Positions 10,535 to 20,608 of a stretch of 64,000 nt of DNA are shown here, in pieces. Made by a program: the position numbers and the translations under genes. The first letter of the stretch is position 1. Every line of letters begins with the position of its first letter. Source of the DNA: Anaspis maculata (Eukaryota; Arthropoda; Insecta; Coleoptera; Scraptiidae); contig OX421963.1 in NCBI GenBank assembly GCA_949128115.1, positions 51,269,306 through 51,333,305 on the forward strand, given 5' to 3'. Under the pieces are notes generated by a model. That model ran no database searches, was not told where the DNA came from, and saw only the letters and a list, made by a program, of their open reading frames with translations.

Positions 10535-11896
10535 TAATTGTATGTTGTATGTATACACAAAATGTTTGTTCTGCATGCGCATCAAGATGCGTATTGTTAA
10601 CCACCGACCACTGACCACCACTTTGGAAATTTCAAACACATGGCCACCGGTGGTCACTGGGCGGTGGTAAGAGGTGGCTGCAGTGTGACCAGCATCATTA
10701 CATTGCGTGCGTTTGATTTTTGCTTGATGGTAGTGGGTGGTGGTGGGTGGCTCAGTGTGACTGCTGCCTAACTGAAATGTTTCAGGAATAGTTTCAAAAA
10801 GTTCAATTTAGATCAGTCAAACGCTATTCCAGATATTCACAAAGTCACTATTGCAATTTTGGTGTTCTAATTGACCGTTATAATACTCGATAACAACGTG
10901 ATCTAATGAGATGCACCTAGGTACCTACTCATTTTACTTTCATTAATCTTGGAGCATAATAATAGGCAACACAACATACAACAGTAACATTCGCTGTTAT
11001 ACAACACAACCACACTCAGATGTAGACAACCAAACATACTTCAACTGATGGAAGGGAACGCTAACAGCTAACGCAATCAAATATGGATTATTTTATAAAA
11101 AGGACCGAACTTCCGGCAGAACACCAACATCAAAAAATTCATTCTGAAAATTGTGACCAAATATCCTATGATGATCATGTTCGTTTTCACGTTTATTACT
11201 TCTTGTGATACACTCAGTGTTCACAGTCACCTCAATGTCCCCTATCAGTTTGTTTTAAACTACCTACTTGACGACGTGATCAAGTTCGAAGTTCGAACAG
11301 CGCAATCGCGTCCATGGCCTTGAAGTAGACATCTCTTTTCTAGAGTAAGGAAAATGAAAACCGCTGGAAATTTTCGAACACTTTTTGCACTTTCCCATTG
11401 AAACTTTTCAAGGCCTTCTCAATGACGTATCACTCAATATTGTGCAGTGAAAAAAGTGTCCAAAATTGTGAGGTGCCCTCGTACTCAGAGTATTGGTGGA
11501 GTAGTTTTGTTAACATATTAAACTTGACCAAAAAGAGCAGATGAACCCAACAGTCTTTGCCGCAACTCGTTACAGTTAGCCAATATCTAGAAAAATGGGG
11601 GGAGGACATGTTTTTTGAATGACTTTGTATGTTACATTTGTACTACATTATTGTAGTGCTGCAATTCATTTTTTAATGACTGGGTCGACGGCTTAACTCG
11701 AGGAATAGAGTCTGTGATTTCTTCCCCGTTCTGTGATTTGATGATGACGTCACTGGGTGTCGAAACAATAATTATTGTAATCCATTACCTATATGTAATA
11801 AAACCATTTTTTGTTGGTGCTAACTACAAGGATTTTGATCTACAATTATTATTTGGCAATTATATTTGGCTCAGCACATAATATATCCCACACCTA

Positions 11897-12098
11897 CACT
11901 TTCTTTTTTCAGTAGAATTATTTTTTGGAGCAAAAATAAAGTGACAAGCTGGAGCGCTGGGAGAATACGGCCGATGGCGGCTGATAGTTTCGCTCCAAAA
12001 CTTTGCAGGTGCCATCAGGGGTAGCCGTAGCCCCCCTCCCCCCCGGCTTGTCATTTTATTTTTGCTCCAAAAAGTAATTCTACTGAAAATAGAAAGTG
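11897..12098. mobile_element. 202-bp TA-flanked palindromic MITE
   Basis: Arms CACTTTCTTTTTTCAGTAGA and TCTACTGAAAATAGAAAGTG enclose a G/C-rich centre with a C-tract (GCCCCCCTCCCCCCCGGC). TA flanks both ends (11895-11896 and 12099-12100). It ends only five bases before the next element. No coding content. Confidence 0.75.
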
Positions 12099-12103
12099 TA
12101 TTA

Positions 12104-13572
12104 GTGCAAGCGGTACACACCTAAAAACACATCGATACTGCATTTTGGAGTGCAGTTAACGAGATTTGGTATGGGCATATACTTTATACCAAGCCAAGCG
12201 ATTTGACCCGCAGCACTCGATATTTTGTCCCTCAGGGGGCCAATGGGGGCCCTCCCAATTTTCAAGATGCAAGAACTTCCACATGACGATCATTGAGTAT
12301 CGTCATGTATGTCATAAGTGAAGCTTACGGATCTATTGAGAATATTTTCATCAATTGTCGTTGTGTCCGATTCATTCTTCACACTTGAAAAAAAAATTCT
12401 TTGACAGAGATCAAAAAAACTGTTTTTATTTTTTCTTCTATGCAAGGAGACGATAAATTCATATGTTTTGTTGCGTTCCCAACTAAATCGCATTCCCTAA
12501 AACTAATAATGAAGAAATTTTTCTTGTGATGGTATTTTTCAAAGAAGTGGTGACCTCTTCAGTACCTTTTTTCCAAGAGCATTTCTTTCTATGTCCCCAC
12601 TGGATATCACTCGTAATTTTTGCAGGAATGGAGACCTCGAACTCTTTTCCTGGTAGTTGCGAAGCAACATGCCTCTAAAACACCCAAGGGAGCCCAAAAA
12701 AAATTTTTTCTGCTGGGCTGTCCAACTTACGATATTTTGATTCTATAGTAGGAGAGACGCGGACCAGTATTCAATCCAGGCTGCAGGCGCAGGCGATTTG
12801 GTTTCAACAGAAAATATTCTTCATTGCCGTGTTTTATTGCAGTACAACAAAACGCAGAGTCGTTAGGTGTAAGTAGGTATATTTTCCGGTAGATTTTATT
12901 CGCCTAGACTAGTTCTTATTTAATTGCGCGTCTCCCCTACTACAAAATCAACATGCCAAAAATTTGACGGCCCAGCAGAAAAAAAAAGTTTCAGGGCTCT
13001 CTTGTGTGTTTTGAAGCTATGTTGCATGAAAATTACTAATAAAAGAGTTCAAGCTTCTCATATCTGCGAAAATTGACAGTCTTATCCACTAGGAACATTG
13101 AAAAAAATGCTGTTGAAAAAAGTGTACTGAAGAGGTCACCTCTTCTTAGGAAAATGATATTGCGAAAAAATTGTCTTCATATTTGGGCTTACGGAACGCG
13201 ATTTAGTTGGGAACGCAACAAAACATATGAATTTATCGTTTCCTTGCACAGCAGAAAAAATAAAAACAGTTTTTTTGACCTCTGCGAAAGAATTTTTTTT
13301 TCAAATGTGAAGAATGAATCGGACACGACGACATTTGATGAAAACATTTCCAATAGACCCGTAAGATTCACTTATGACATACATGACGATACTCAATGAT
13401 CATTTTGTGAAAGTTCTTGTATCTTGAAAATTTGGAGGGCCCCCATTGGCCCCCTAAGGGACGAAATATCGAGTGCTGCGGGTCAAATCGCTTGTCTTGG
13501 TATAAAGTACGCCCATGCAAAATCTCGTTACTGCACTCCAAAATGCGGTATGCTTTTGCGTACCGCTCCCAC
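12104..13572. mobile_element. 1.47-kb foldback element, copy 1
   Basis: The left end GTGCAAGCGGTACACACC and right end GGTATGCTTTTGCGTACCGC, followed by TCCCAC, are both next to TA (12102-12103 and 13573-13574). Arms of about 700 bp are inverted copies of each other, and the centre near 12840 carries CAACAAAACGCAGAGTCGTT. A second, oppositely oriented copy lies at 44966-46440. Each arm includes a frame that is open for 67-108 codons (13073-13399 on +, 12290-12493 on -). Family unknown; TA targets suggest the IS630-Tc1-mariner group. Confidence 0.85.
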
Positions 13573-13719
13573 TATATGGGATATAGGTATATGTATATAC
13601 TTTGGTCCATCAACAGAAATAGTAATCATGTCACAGTGCATGTCCACCGTGAGTCAAAAGCCCGAATCATGGCCTTCTCTACGAATCTGAAATATGTAAC
13701 AACGTTCTTTCTTTTACAG

Positions 13720-13765
13720 GTACACGATTTCCATGATGGCATCAGGTAGAAAACAAACTTCCGAT
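13720..13765 (+). CDS. Unc-89: Unc-89 exon 1: probable start codon
   Basis: A strong acceptor (CTTTCTTTTACAG) precedes 13 bases of 5' UTR and then ATGATG at 13733. The frame reads MMASGRKQTSD up to GAT followed by GTGAGT, in phase 0. The next exon also starts in phase 0, so the join gives ...QTSDVSGEILI. The start MASGRKQ resembles the start of nematode UNC-89 (MASRRQK) as I recall it. The second ATG has A at -3. The call rests on splice signals and phase, not on long homology, so another upstream start remains possible. Confidence 0.55.
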
Positions 13766-14415
13766 GTGAGTCGAAAGTCACAAGATCGTTTTTCAATGTA
13801 ACTCAAGCACCATAGACCATCAATAAACATGTGCACTGTGAAAACTAATATGTTTGTTTGTTTATAGACGTCCATCACACGAACATAATTACACAATATA
13901 CAAAAACAAACGAAGAGAACGAGGAGACGAAACCAAAAATTCGAAATAAAACTTATTATGATATTCATTTTGCGCCGGCCAGTACGTCAAAATCTATCCG
14001 CACTCTGCTTTTTTGTTGCTTTTTAGATAGCAAATGAGCTGTAGGCACCAAACTGATTTTTCGTTCAATGTATACAGACTGTTTTTTTCGATTTTTCAGA
14101 TCTCTCGAATAATATGTCTAATTCTCATTAATATAAACATGGAATGTCTGATCACTGATTGTGCCTTACAATCATGAAGAACAAAAATAATCTGTATGCA
14201 GTATTTTCGATGTAGAAAGTAGCACTTTGAAAAAAAGTATCTAATGGAGGAACGGATTTTGCATAATTCAGACTTTAACTCGCTCCTTCTCTTTATGTCT
14301 TATCAACATACCCACCCCAACATATTTTCAACTGAACGCTTGTTTTTCAGGACTTTGTAGTCTTCACACTTTAAAAATCATTCAGAATTTTGTTTTCTAG
14401 ACAATTCTGTTTTAG

Positions 14416-14537
14416 GTAAGTGGAGAAATCCTTATAGCTTGGCAAAGTTACACAGCTTGTAGTTCAGATGAAATCAACCTGAAAGAAGGTGACGTGGTTG
14501 AGCTCGTAGACCCCAATGATTCAGCTACACCTATCAA
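14416..14537 (+). CDS. Unc-89: Unc-89 exon 2: SH3 domain, first half
   Basis: Reads VSGEILIAWQSYTACSSDEI, then NLKEGDVVELVDPNDSATPIK. This contains the SH3 RT loop (Asp-Glu-Ile) and the LKEGDVVELVD strand. The usual ALYDY is replaced by IAWQSY. The acceptor is TTCTGTTTTAG and the donor is ATCAA followed by GTAATT, phase 2. The frame stops right after the donor, so splicing is required. The rest of the SH3 domain is found at 15733 in the same phase. Confidence 0.87.
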
Positions 14538-14622
14538 GTAATTTTTCCATTTCATTTTTGTTTCTTCATGAAAATACCTTAATGATTCATACTAATAATG
14601 CTTTGTATCTATGTCTTTTCAG

Positions 14623-14772
14623 ACGTCAAAAATTAACCGAAGATGCAGATTTAGATGCAGTTAGCAGCGAGCTTTTGGACAACTCCGCGGCAAAACATAA
14701 GCTTTCTGTGAAACCCAAACGGACACATTCGAGCTCTAGAACTTCCCCGAGCAGGCTTAATCTAAACAAAAG
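14623..14772 (+). CDS. Unc-89: Unc-89 candidate cassette exon inside SH3
   Basis: A 150-bp open segment bounded by a good acceptor (ATGTCTTTTCAG) and donor (AAAAG then GTAAAC), entering and leaving in phase 2. It therefore adds exactly 50 residues without shifting the frame. It reads RQKLTEDADLDAVSSELLDN, then a basic Ser-rich part ending SRTSPSRLNLNKR. No known domain is recognised. SH3 half 1 joins SH3 half 2 perfectly when this exon is skipped; when included it interrupts the SH3 fold between the VELVD and WLVR strands. It may be alternative, or an exon whose order has been changed. Confidence 0.6.
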
Positions 14773-15059
14773 GTAAACTTTTAAGTTGAATTGAAACAGA
14801 AAGTGGACAGTTGAAGAAAAAACATGCAACTATAGACGTGTGGCGCTAAAACGATACGAACGTCCAGTCGCAGCCAATCACAGCGCTTCAACATTCCTGA
14901 GTTTTAAAAGTCTATGACTGAATCACTACTAACTGGTGCAAGGCAAAACTATAAAAATATGGAGTTCACAAAAGATAATAAAGCAAACACTTGTCATAGT
15001 TAGACCTGCAAAGGTCGGATATCCCGCTTCTTGTGCATCTCTCGAAGCCCCTCCACTCG

Positions 15060-15648
15060 ATTTTATAAAGTGATTTTTCCATTCCATTCTTCCATTTCAC
15101 CAGAATAATTTCCCAGCTAAGAACTTGCAATAAAACCTATTTGAGACTGACCTATAGGGGAATTACGCATAAAATTAACACCGAGGAACTATGCACCTCA
15201 TGCAACTTGCAAAAGGCTGAATCTTTGCAACACATCCTTTTTGAATGCCCCATTTACTTGGGTATCAGGGTGGAGTTTCTTGGAATGTCACGAAGTGTCG
15301 ACGATGTCATTGATGTTTTGAAGGCTGGATCCATTAGAGAACTGAACAAAATTACTCGCACAATCATGAATAAGTATTCTTCTGTTGAGGTCCTTCATCC
15401 ATAATGAGTAGATAGCTGTCATTATTGTCAACGTCTCTGCCAAAATGTCCTTGATATGCATAGAGTAAACTTCTGGTTATGTTGTACATGTAGTGAATCC
15501 TGCCAAATACCACTCTATCGTCTGTGTTTTTTTCTTAATTTACTTTGTTTGTCTGTGAATGTTCATTATTGTATATATCTAGATATTTACTTTGTAATAA
15601 AGATAAGATCTTTTAATACAATAAAATTGAATTGAATTGAATTGAAAT
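15060..15648 (+). mobile_element. 5'-truncated LINE retrotransposon
   Basis: The frame 15141-15404 reads CTSCNLQKAESLQHILFECP, the Cys/His motif (CxxC...H....C) found at the C terminus of jockey/R1-type LINE ORF2 proteins after the reverse transcriptase. It continues to a stop at 15402-15404, then a 3' UTR with AATAAA at 15597 and a tail of repeated TTGAA units (15624-15645). The reverse transcriptase is missing. The left limit is approximate. It sits in an Unc-89 intron in the same orientation. Confidence 0.82.
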
Positions 15649-15732
15649 GCCTCCTGTCCAGTTGCTGAGGTCCACTTTCTAGCAGTTTCAACTTCGATAT
15701 ATTTTTGTGACAGCTTTTCAATTTTACTGCAG

Positions 15733-15855
15733 ATGGCTTGTACGAGAAGTAAGTGGCAAGAAGCAAGGCTGGGTGCCATGCAGAATACTGCAAGCGGCAG
15801 ACGATCCTACTCCTGGAGGAAGTATATTGCCAGGAGATGCAATCTACCGAAGGCA
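15733..15855 (+). CDS. Unc-89: Unc-89 exon: SH3 domain, second half
   Basis: The acceptor TTTTACTGCAG is followed by a phase-2 exon reading WLVREVSGKKQGWVPCRILQ, then a Pro/Gly-rich linker ending IYRRQ. WLVR and GWVPCRIL are the conserved last strands of the obscurin SH3 domain, including the Trp and Pro that form the ligand groove. The donor CAGTAAGT is in phase 2. Joined to the exon at 14416 it gives SATPIKWLVRE, and joined onward it gives YRRQAVVNELVE, as in the family. Confidence 0.88.
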
Positions 15856-15953
15856 GTAAGTTGACGTTTTCGAATTCTTCAAATCGCCCCTATTTACTAG
15901 CCACTAGCCACTTGCAGCTTATACCCTGTAATTTGACAATTTTTTCTTCACAG

Positions 15954-16124
15954 AGCCGTAGTAAATGAGCTGGTCGAAACAGAACAAGAATTCGTCAAAG
16001 ACTTGGAGTTTGTAGTACAAAAATATTTGATACTCTCAGAAAAAGGCAAAGTTCCAAAGGTGGTCAGAGATAATTTTGAAGTGATATTTGGAAACTTGAA
16101 GGAAATTGCCGAATTTCACAAAAC
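15954..16124 (+). CDS. Unc-89: Unc-89 exon: RhoGEF DH domain, start
   Basis: Reads AVVNELVETEQEFVKDLEFV, then VQKYLILSEKGKVPKVVRDN and FEVIFGNLKEIAEFHKT. This is conserved region 1 of a Dbl-homology domain (ELVETEQEFVKDL) and the following helix (IFGNLKEIAEFH). Acceptor CTTCACAG; donor AAAAC followed by GTACGT, phase 2. It catalyses GDP-GTP exchange on a Rho-family GTPase together with the other DH exons. Confidence 0.93.
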
Positions 16125-17287
16125 GTACGTAGGTATAGGCACTCATAGTCATAATGTATGTATAAAGCTACTCCAAGAATCGATTCATTTCAACTCCGGT
16201 CCAATCCCAAATGTCTAGGTCATCTGCTTTTTGGCGAAATATTCTGATAGGTAAGTAGAGGGTAGAGCCCATTTGAATGATCAATGCATTTGTCATTCGG
16301 TAGTTTATTTGAGATCTCCGAAAGCCACTCTATCCGAACCTTTCGCCAAAAAGCTTTTCTCTTTAGTACCTAGTTAATCAAGTGTTATTTCTTAAGGCTT
16401 CTAAAAAATTAAAAAATAAAATACGAATATTTATTGTAACTCCTGCAGGACTTCTCACTGCTAGCGCTTGATTAGGCCCAATATTTCCGTTGCTGGTTAA
16501 CTTCAACCAAAGGGTAAATGCCATAGGAACGATTGTTGGAACAATGGTAGGTATATGTGGCATTCAGACTGAATTTAACCTCAGGGTATAGTTTACCCGG
16601 AATGGAAATACTGAGTCTAAGCGATGAGAAATGCTGGAGTCTGATGATCCTTAATGTGCAGGGGCATGATTCTCAGGAGTCTCTTTGGTCCACTAACTCC
16701 TCTCAGTCTTTGCATGCACATCAATTTTTAAAAAACATATCTATGTATTTTCCGCTAGATGAGTTAAGTTTGTTAGACAGGCATGTACGTAGGTACTTAA
16801 GTAACTAAACTGCTCACAAATTGAAGTGGATATTTTTAAAAAAAGGTTCTTCCAAAATCGCCAGAAAATTCTTGAAAATCATTCGATTGTGAAACCGTTT
16901 GCACTGTTTTGAAGAAAAATGTCAATATTTTCAAGAACTACTGAAGTCCTCCACAAAAATCCCATGGATATGTCTAATACAGGGTGATGAAAAAAGTCGT
17001 TCAGTTTTGTTCTTTTTTAATCTCATGCAGGAGATTGTTTATCCACCCTGTACACCTATACTTGTTAGGATCTTATAGTCTGTAGCTTATGTAACTCGTT
17101 AGTTTTTATTTTTCCGCTTTCCGCTGCGTACTTACCAAAATATAGCCTTTTTACTTTCCAAAGTCATTTTGTCAATGAATAAATCCGGGAGCTACTGGAT
17201 TTTTTGGTACTTACAAAACAATGCAACTTGGTACTTTTAAAACGATTTTTTGAGCAGATTTCGAATGGAAGACTACATAAAAATATA

Positions 17288-17654
17288 CAGGGTGTCGCAT
17301 AAACGAAGAAATTTGTTTCTGACACCTTATTACAGGTTGTAGAAAATTTCACTTTTCAATTTAACAATTTTATGTCTAACAAGAAGAGATCGTCCATTAC
17401 TGGAATCATTCTCGGGCGAGCTTCTCCATGTGTGATTCGGGCACTGCCAGTGGCAAGGAGTCGTCTCTTTGCCCACCGATGACACTTTGTGATACGTTCA
17501 CCAAATTGGCAATTTCTCTTTGCCTTGTACCATTCCGCAAGATATTTGCCACGATATCGAACTTACCTGGAGTTGATCTTTGCAACGGCATTTTGCTATT
17601 GATTATTTCGAAATAAAATGAATCTTACAAATGATTTTTTTTTGCGACACCCTG
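17288..17654 (-). mobile_element. Tc1-like element remnant, 367 bp
   Basis: Ends CAGGGTGTCGCATAAACGAA and TTTTTTTTGCGACACCCTG, each next to TA. It occupies the loop of the surrounding 1.3-kb inverted repeat. On the minus strand it codes for the start of a transposase, so it is an internally deleted Tc1/mariner-superfamily transposon rather than a random palindrome. Confidence 0.75.
17406..17591 (-). pseudogene. Tc1-like transposase N-terminal HTH fragment
   Basis: Reads MPLQRSTPGKFDIVANILRN, then GTRQREIANLVNVSQSVI. This is the first helix-turn-helix of Tc1-like DNA-binding domains (I...L..G.SQREIA...NVSQSTV). The open frame ends after about 61 codons; the second HTH and the DDE domain are absent. 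Residues after SQSVI do not fit the family, so the homology stops there. Confidence 0.7.
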
Positions 17655-18202
17655 TATACATGAGATGGTTGAGACGCCATATCTTCGTTAATTTTGAAAT
17701 CTGCGCAAAAAATCGTTCTAAAAGTACAAGTGGCATTGCTTAGTACAAAAAAAATCCAGTAGCGCCCGGATTTAGTAGATTCATGGATAAAACGACTTTG
17801 GAAAGTGAAAAGGCTATATTTCGGTAAGTACGCAACGGAAAGCAAAAAACTAAAAACTGACGAGTTACATAAGCTGCAGACTATAAGATCCACGTAAATA
17901 TAGCTGTACAGGGTGGATGAACAATCTCCTGCACAAGAGTAAAAAAGAACAAAACTGAACGACTTTTTTCATCGCCCTGTATTAGACATATCCATGTGAT
18001 TTTTGTGGAGGACTTCAGCAGTGCTTGAAAATATTTACATTTTTCTTCAAAAAAGTGCAAGCGGTTTCACAATCGAGTTATTTTCAAGAATTTTGTGGCG
18101 ATTTTAAAAAAACCTTCTTTTAAAAATATCCACTTCAATTTGTGAGCAGTTTATATAAATTCTTATCACTCTACTATTAATGTTTGCAACTGAATAGATA
18201 CT

Positions 18203-18352
18203 TACCTCGGGTTCCACCAAAAGTTTAAGAGCAGATTAAATCTATCACGCTGATAGTTGCTATGCACCAGCCAATAGGATGGCCAGTTGCTTAGTTACTA
18301 TCAGAGTGATAAAGTTATCGCGTTGATAAAAGTTTGGTAGAACCCGAGGTAA
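18203..18352. repeat. 150-bp palindromic MITE
   Basis: TTACCTCGGGTTCCACCAAA and TTTGGTAGAACCCGAGGTAA are inverted copies enclosing CTATCACGCTGATAGTTGCT and its diverged complement. No target duplication is obvious. It lies 68 bases upstream of the next Unc-89 exon. Confidence 0.75.
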
Positions 18353-18420
18353 CTTACTTACTTACCAAAATGCAATCAAGTGGGTGGATATTCATTGATG
18401 CGTTTTTCTTTTCTTTTCAG

Positions 18421-18586
18421 AGTGCTCATGGAAGGAGTCAAGTATTATGCAAGTGAACCTCACTTACTGGGAAAAGCCTTTTTACGATTAGAAAGAGATT
18501 TTGACAAGCATGTTGACTATTGCGTGTTTGAACCTCAAGCACAAGTTTTCCTCGACCACTGTGATGCCGCACGAGACTATTTTGAC
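18421..18586 (+). CDS. Unc-89: Unc-89 exon: RhoGEF DH domain, middle
   Basis: After TTTCTTTTCAG the exon reads VLMEGVKYYASEPHLLGKAF, then LRLERDFDKHVDYCVFEPQA and QVFLDHCDAARDYFD. The pattern (yy...P..vg..F.rle.dF..Hv.yc...p.a...l) is the second conserved stretch of the obscurin DH domain. Phase 2 in, phase 0 out with GTGAGT. The following intron is 22,721 bp. Confidence 0.93.
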
Positions 18587-18910
18587 GTGAGTTTTTTTGG
18601 CTTTATTTTTGTTAATCATTTTTTGGTGACCTTTTTTCAAGTTTGTACCGCTTCCTTGTGGTGTTTATTTTTTTTGCGGCAAACAATGTAGTCAGTGACT
18701 TAAATCCTAGATATCATTACTAGGATTAACAATAACAACAGCTGGATGAGTGTTTAATTCCATGCTGGTTCAGTCCGGGTCACCAGTTTCGAGAAAACTG
18801 ATTCTTCGTTGAACACATTTCCTTTCCCTACCTAATATTTAGTCCGGGTGGTAAGCGCCAGCAACCTTGCACGAAATGATTCCGCGATGCCACTTGGTAC
18901 GAATGTTATA

Positions 18911-19990
18911 CAGGGTGGCCCAACGAAAACAGAACAGAGGAGTTTTCGGGCATTTCACCTCATTTTTTTGAAAAAAGCTAAAACAGGTCGATTTTTATAT
19001 TGAGGGGGACATCTGAAACATACATTAGCGAAAATCTATCTTGAGCTCCCTCACTCCCACCCACCCCAACTTCGAAGTTTCAAATGACACTACCCACTTT
19101 GCGATACATCAAATTAAAGAGAATTAAATTCTCTTTCTGGAAAAATATTTCTATAATTTTTAACCCCACCCCCCTTTTCCATAAAATTGTCAGAGTTTCC
19201 AATGTAATATTTTTGATCTCTTAATTCTCTTCAGTACAGTCAACGTCATCCTGCACAGCACCGAGAGAGAAAATTTTCTGTGTAAAAAGTGCCACCCAAA
19301 TTTATCCCTTCATTCCCTATCACCTCAATTTCAAAATCTAAAATGACACTACCTACTTTGTGATACATCAAACCGAGGAGAATGGAATTCTCTTCCTGAA
19401 TAAAATATTTTCAGAATATCCAAAAAGCCCCCTTTCCCCCTAAAATACTCCGAATGTTCAATTTATCAGGAGAGGGGTTGAAAATTTCAAAAAAATTGTT
19501 TCCAGAAAGAGAAATCAATTTCTTTTTATTCGATGTATCACAAAGTAGGTGGTGTCAGTTAAGTTTTGGAGTTGGAGTGGAGGAGAGGAAAGGGGTGAAT
19601 TTGGGTTGTACTTTTCTCCACCGAAAATTTCCTCCTTAGCTGCTATTCAGGATGACGCTGATTAAATTGAAGAAAATTGAGGGGTCGAGGATATAAAAGA
19701 GGACAGTCAGAGAAATTTAGGAAGATGAGGGGTGGGGTTGAAAATTTTGAAAATATTTTTTTCAGAAAAAGAATTTCATTCTCTTTGATTTGATGTATCG
19801 CAGAGTAAATGGTGTCATTTGAAATTCTAAAGTTGAGGTGGGTAGGGGTGAGGGGGCTGAAGATAGAAATTTGCCAATGTATGTTTCAGATGTCCCCTTC
19901 GATATAAAAATCGACCTGTCGAGCTTTTTTCGAATAAATGAAGTGAAATGCCCGAAAACCCCTCTGTTCTGTTTTCGTTGGACCACCCTG
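18911..19990. mobile_element. 1.08-kb inverted-repeat element, CAGGGTG ends
   Basis: Left end CAGGGTGGCCCAACGAAAAC after TA, right end GTTTTCGTTGGACCACCCTG before TA. Arms share the block AAACAGGTCGATTTTTATAT (18974-18993) and its complement near 19905. The interior has several diverged copies of a Pro/Ser-free, pyrimidine-rich module (CACTACCCACTTTGCGATAC and related), so the arms are themselves repeated. No transposase. Confidence 0.8.
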
Positions 19991-20053
19991 TATGTACCCA
20001 TACCTTCATTTTAAGAGGTGGAGTTAAGAGGGCAGTCCGTGCAGACGCCGTAT

Positions 20054-20423
20054 ACAGGGTGATCAAAAATGCAAATACTCCAACTCATGAAAAAATCAAA
20101 ATAATAAAAAAAAATCAACATTTTTTGCACTTTTGGAGCATTTTCCGAACTGCGGTTCAATCTTCTACACCATGTTTGCAAACACCTGTATAGTAGGATT
20201 AGTAGGTTATATCAGAAATGTCTTTTCTTGAATTAAGCAAAAACGTGAAGCGGTTTCAAAGTTATAATAAAAAATCGATTTTCTAACCCAAATTCGAAAG
20301 CTGTACCTATCTCCGATATTTCACTTTTCCGAAAAAAATATTTTTTGGGATCAGTGTATCAATTTTTTTTTTATTCTTAATCGATTGATAAGTTTCCGCA
20401 CTTGAACTCCCCGGGGCACCCTG
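20054..20423. mobile_element. 370-bp MITE with CAGGGTG ends
   Basis: CAGGGTGATCAAAAATGC follows TA at 20052 and GGGGCACCCTG precedes TA at 20424. Only the terminal 8 or so bases are inverted repeats; the inside is AT-rich and not palindromic. This resembles a short Tc1-type MITE. Confidence 0.5.
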
Positions 20424-20608
20424 TATTTATTTGGATAAGGAAAGTGAAATTTCCGCATCTGAGCCAACTGATGTGATAGTTCAGGAAAAATAGCCGAGAA
20501 GGTGGCGAAAATTAATTCATGAAATTTTTCTTCACCAGCCGACTCAGAAAATGACACTCTATCACACATTGAAAGTCACCGAAAATCACAGCATTGCAAA
20601 ATTTTCTA

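Larger units (their letters stand above)
9952..10768 (+). mobile_element. PIF/Harbinger element, deletion derivative
   Basis: Terminal inverted repeats GGCAGCAGTCACACTG and CAGTGTGACTGCTGCC are flanked by TAA on both sides (9949-9951 and 10769-10771). This is the 3-bp target duplication typical of PIF/Harbinger. Subterminal regions are rich in CCACCACCCACTACCACC and its complement. It interrupts the right arm of the larger inverted repeat, which continues on both sides. Inside is only the N-terminal part of a transposase, so it is non-autonomous. Confidence 0.88.
8261..11627. mobile_element. 3.4-kb inverted-repeat element, TA-flanked
   Basis: The left end CAGGGTCATTCAAAAAACAT follows TA (8259-8260). 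The right end is the complement, TTTTTTGAATGACTTTG, before TA (11628-11629). Arms of about 1.1 kb can be paired (for example 9111-9360 with 9665-9930, and 8735-9080 with 10772-11340). The symmetry continues outward to about 8040 and 11870, so this element seems to sit inside an older palindrome or to have been copied with flanks. A Harbinger element interrupts the right arm and a 5S-like segment sits in the loop. Likely a Tc1/mariner-superfamily foldback, judging only from the ends and TA target. Confidence 0.75.
16808..18151. mobile_element. 1.3-kb inverted-repeat element with Tc1 MITE in loop
   Basis: Left end AACTGCTCACAAATTGAAGT and right end ACTTCAATTTGTGAGCAGTT are complementary and flanked by TA. 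Arms of about 480 bp pair up to about 17287 and 17655. Within each arm lies a CAGGGTGATGAAAAAAGTCG / CACCCTGTA pair (for example 16981-17056), so smaller TA-flanked units are nested. The element lies in the intron between the first two DH exons. Confidence 0.8.

Noticed and set aside
14538..14622. The missing SH3 half hidden in the short intron after the first SH3 exon.
   Set aside because: No frame in these 85 bases gives WLVR or GWVP; the matching segment was found at 15733-15855.
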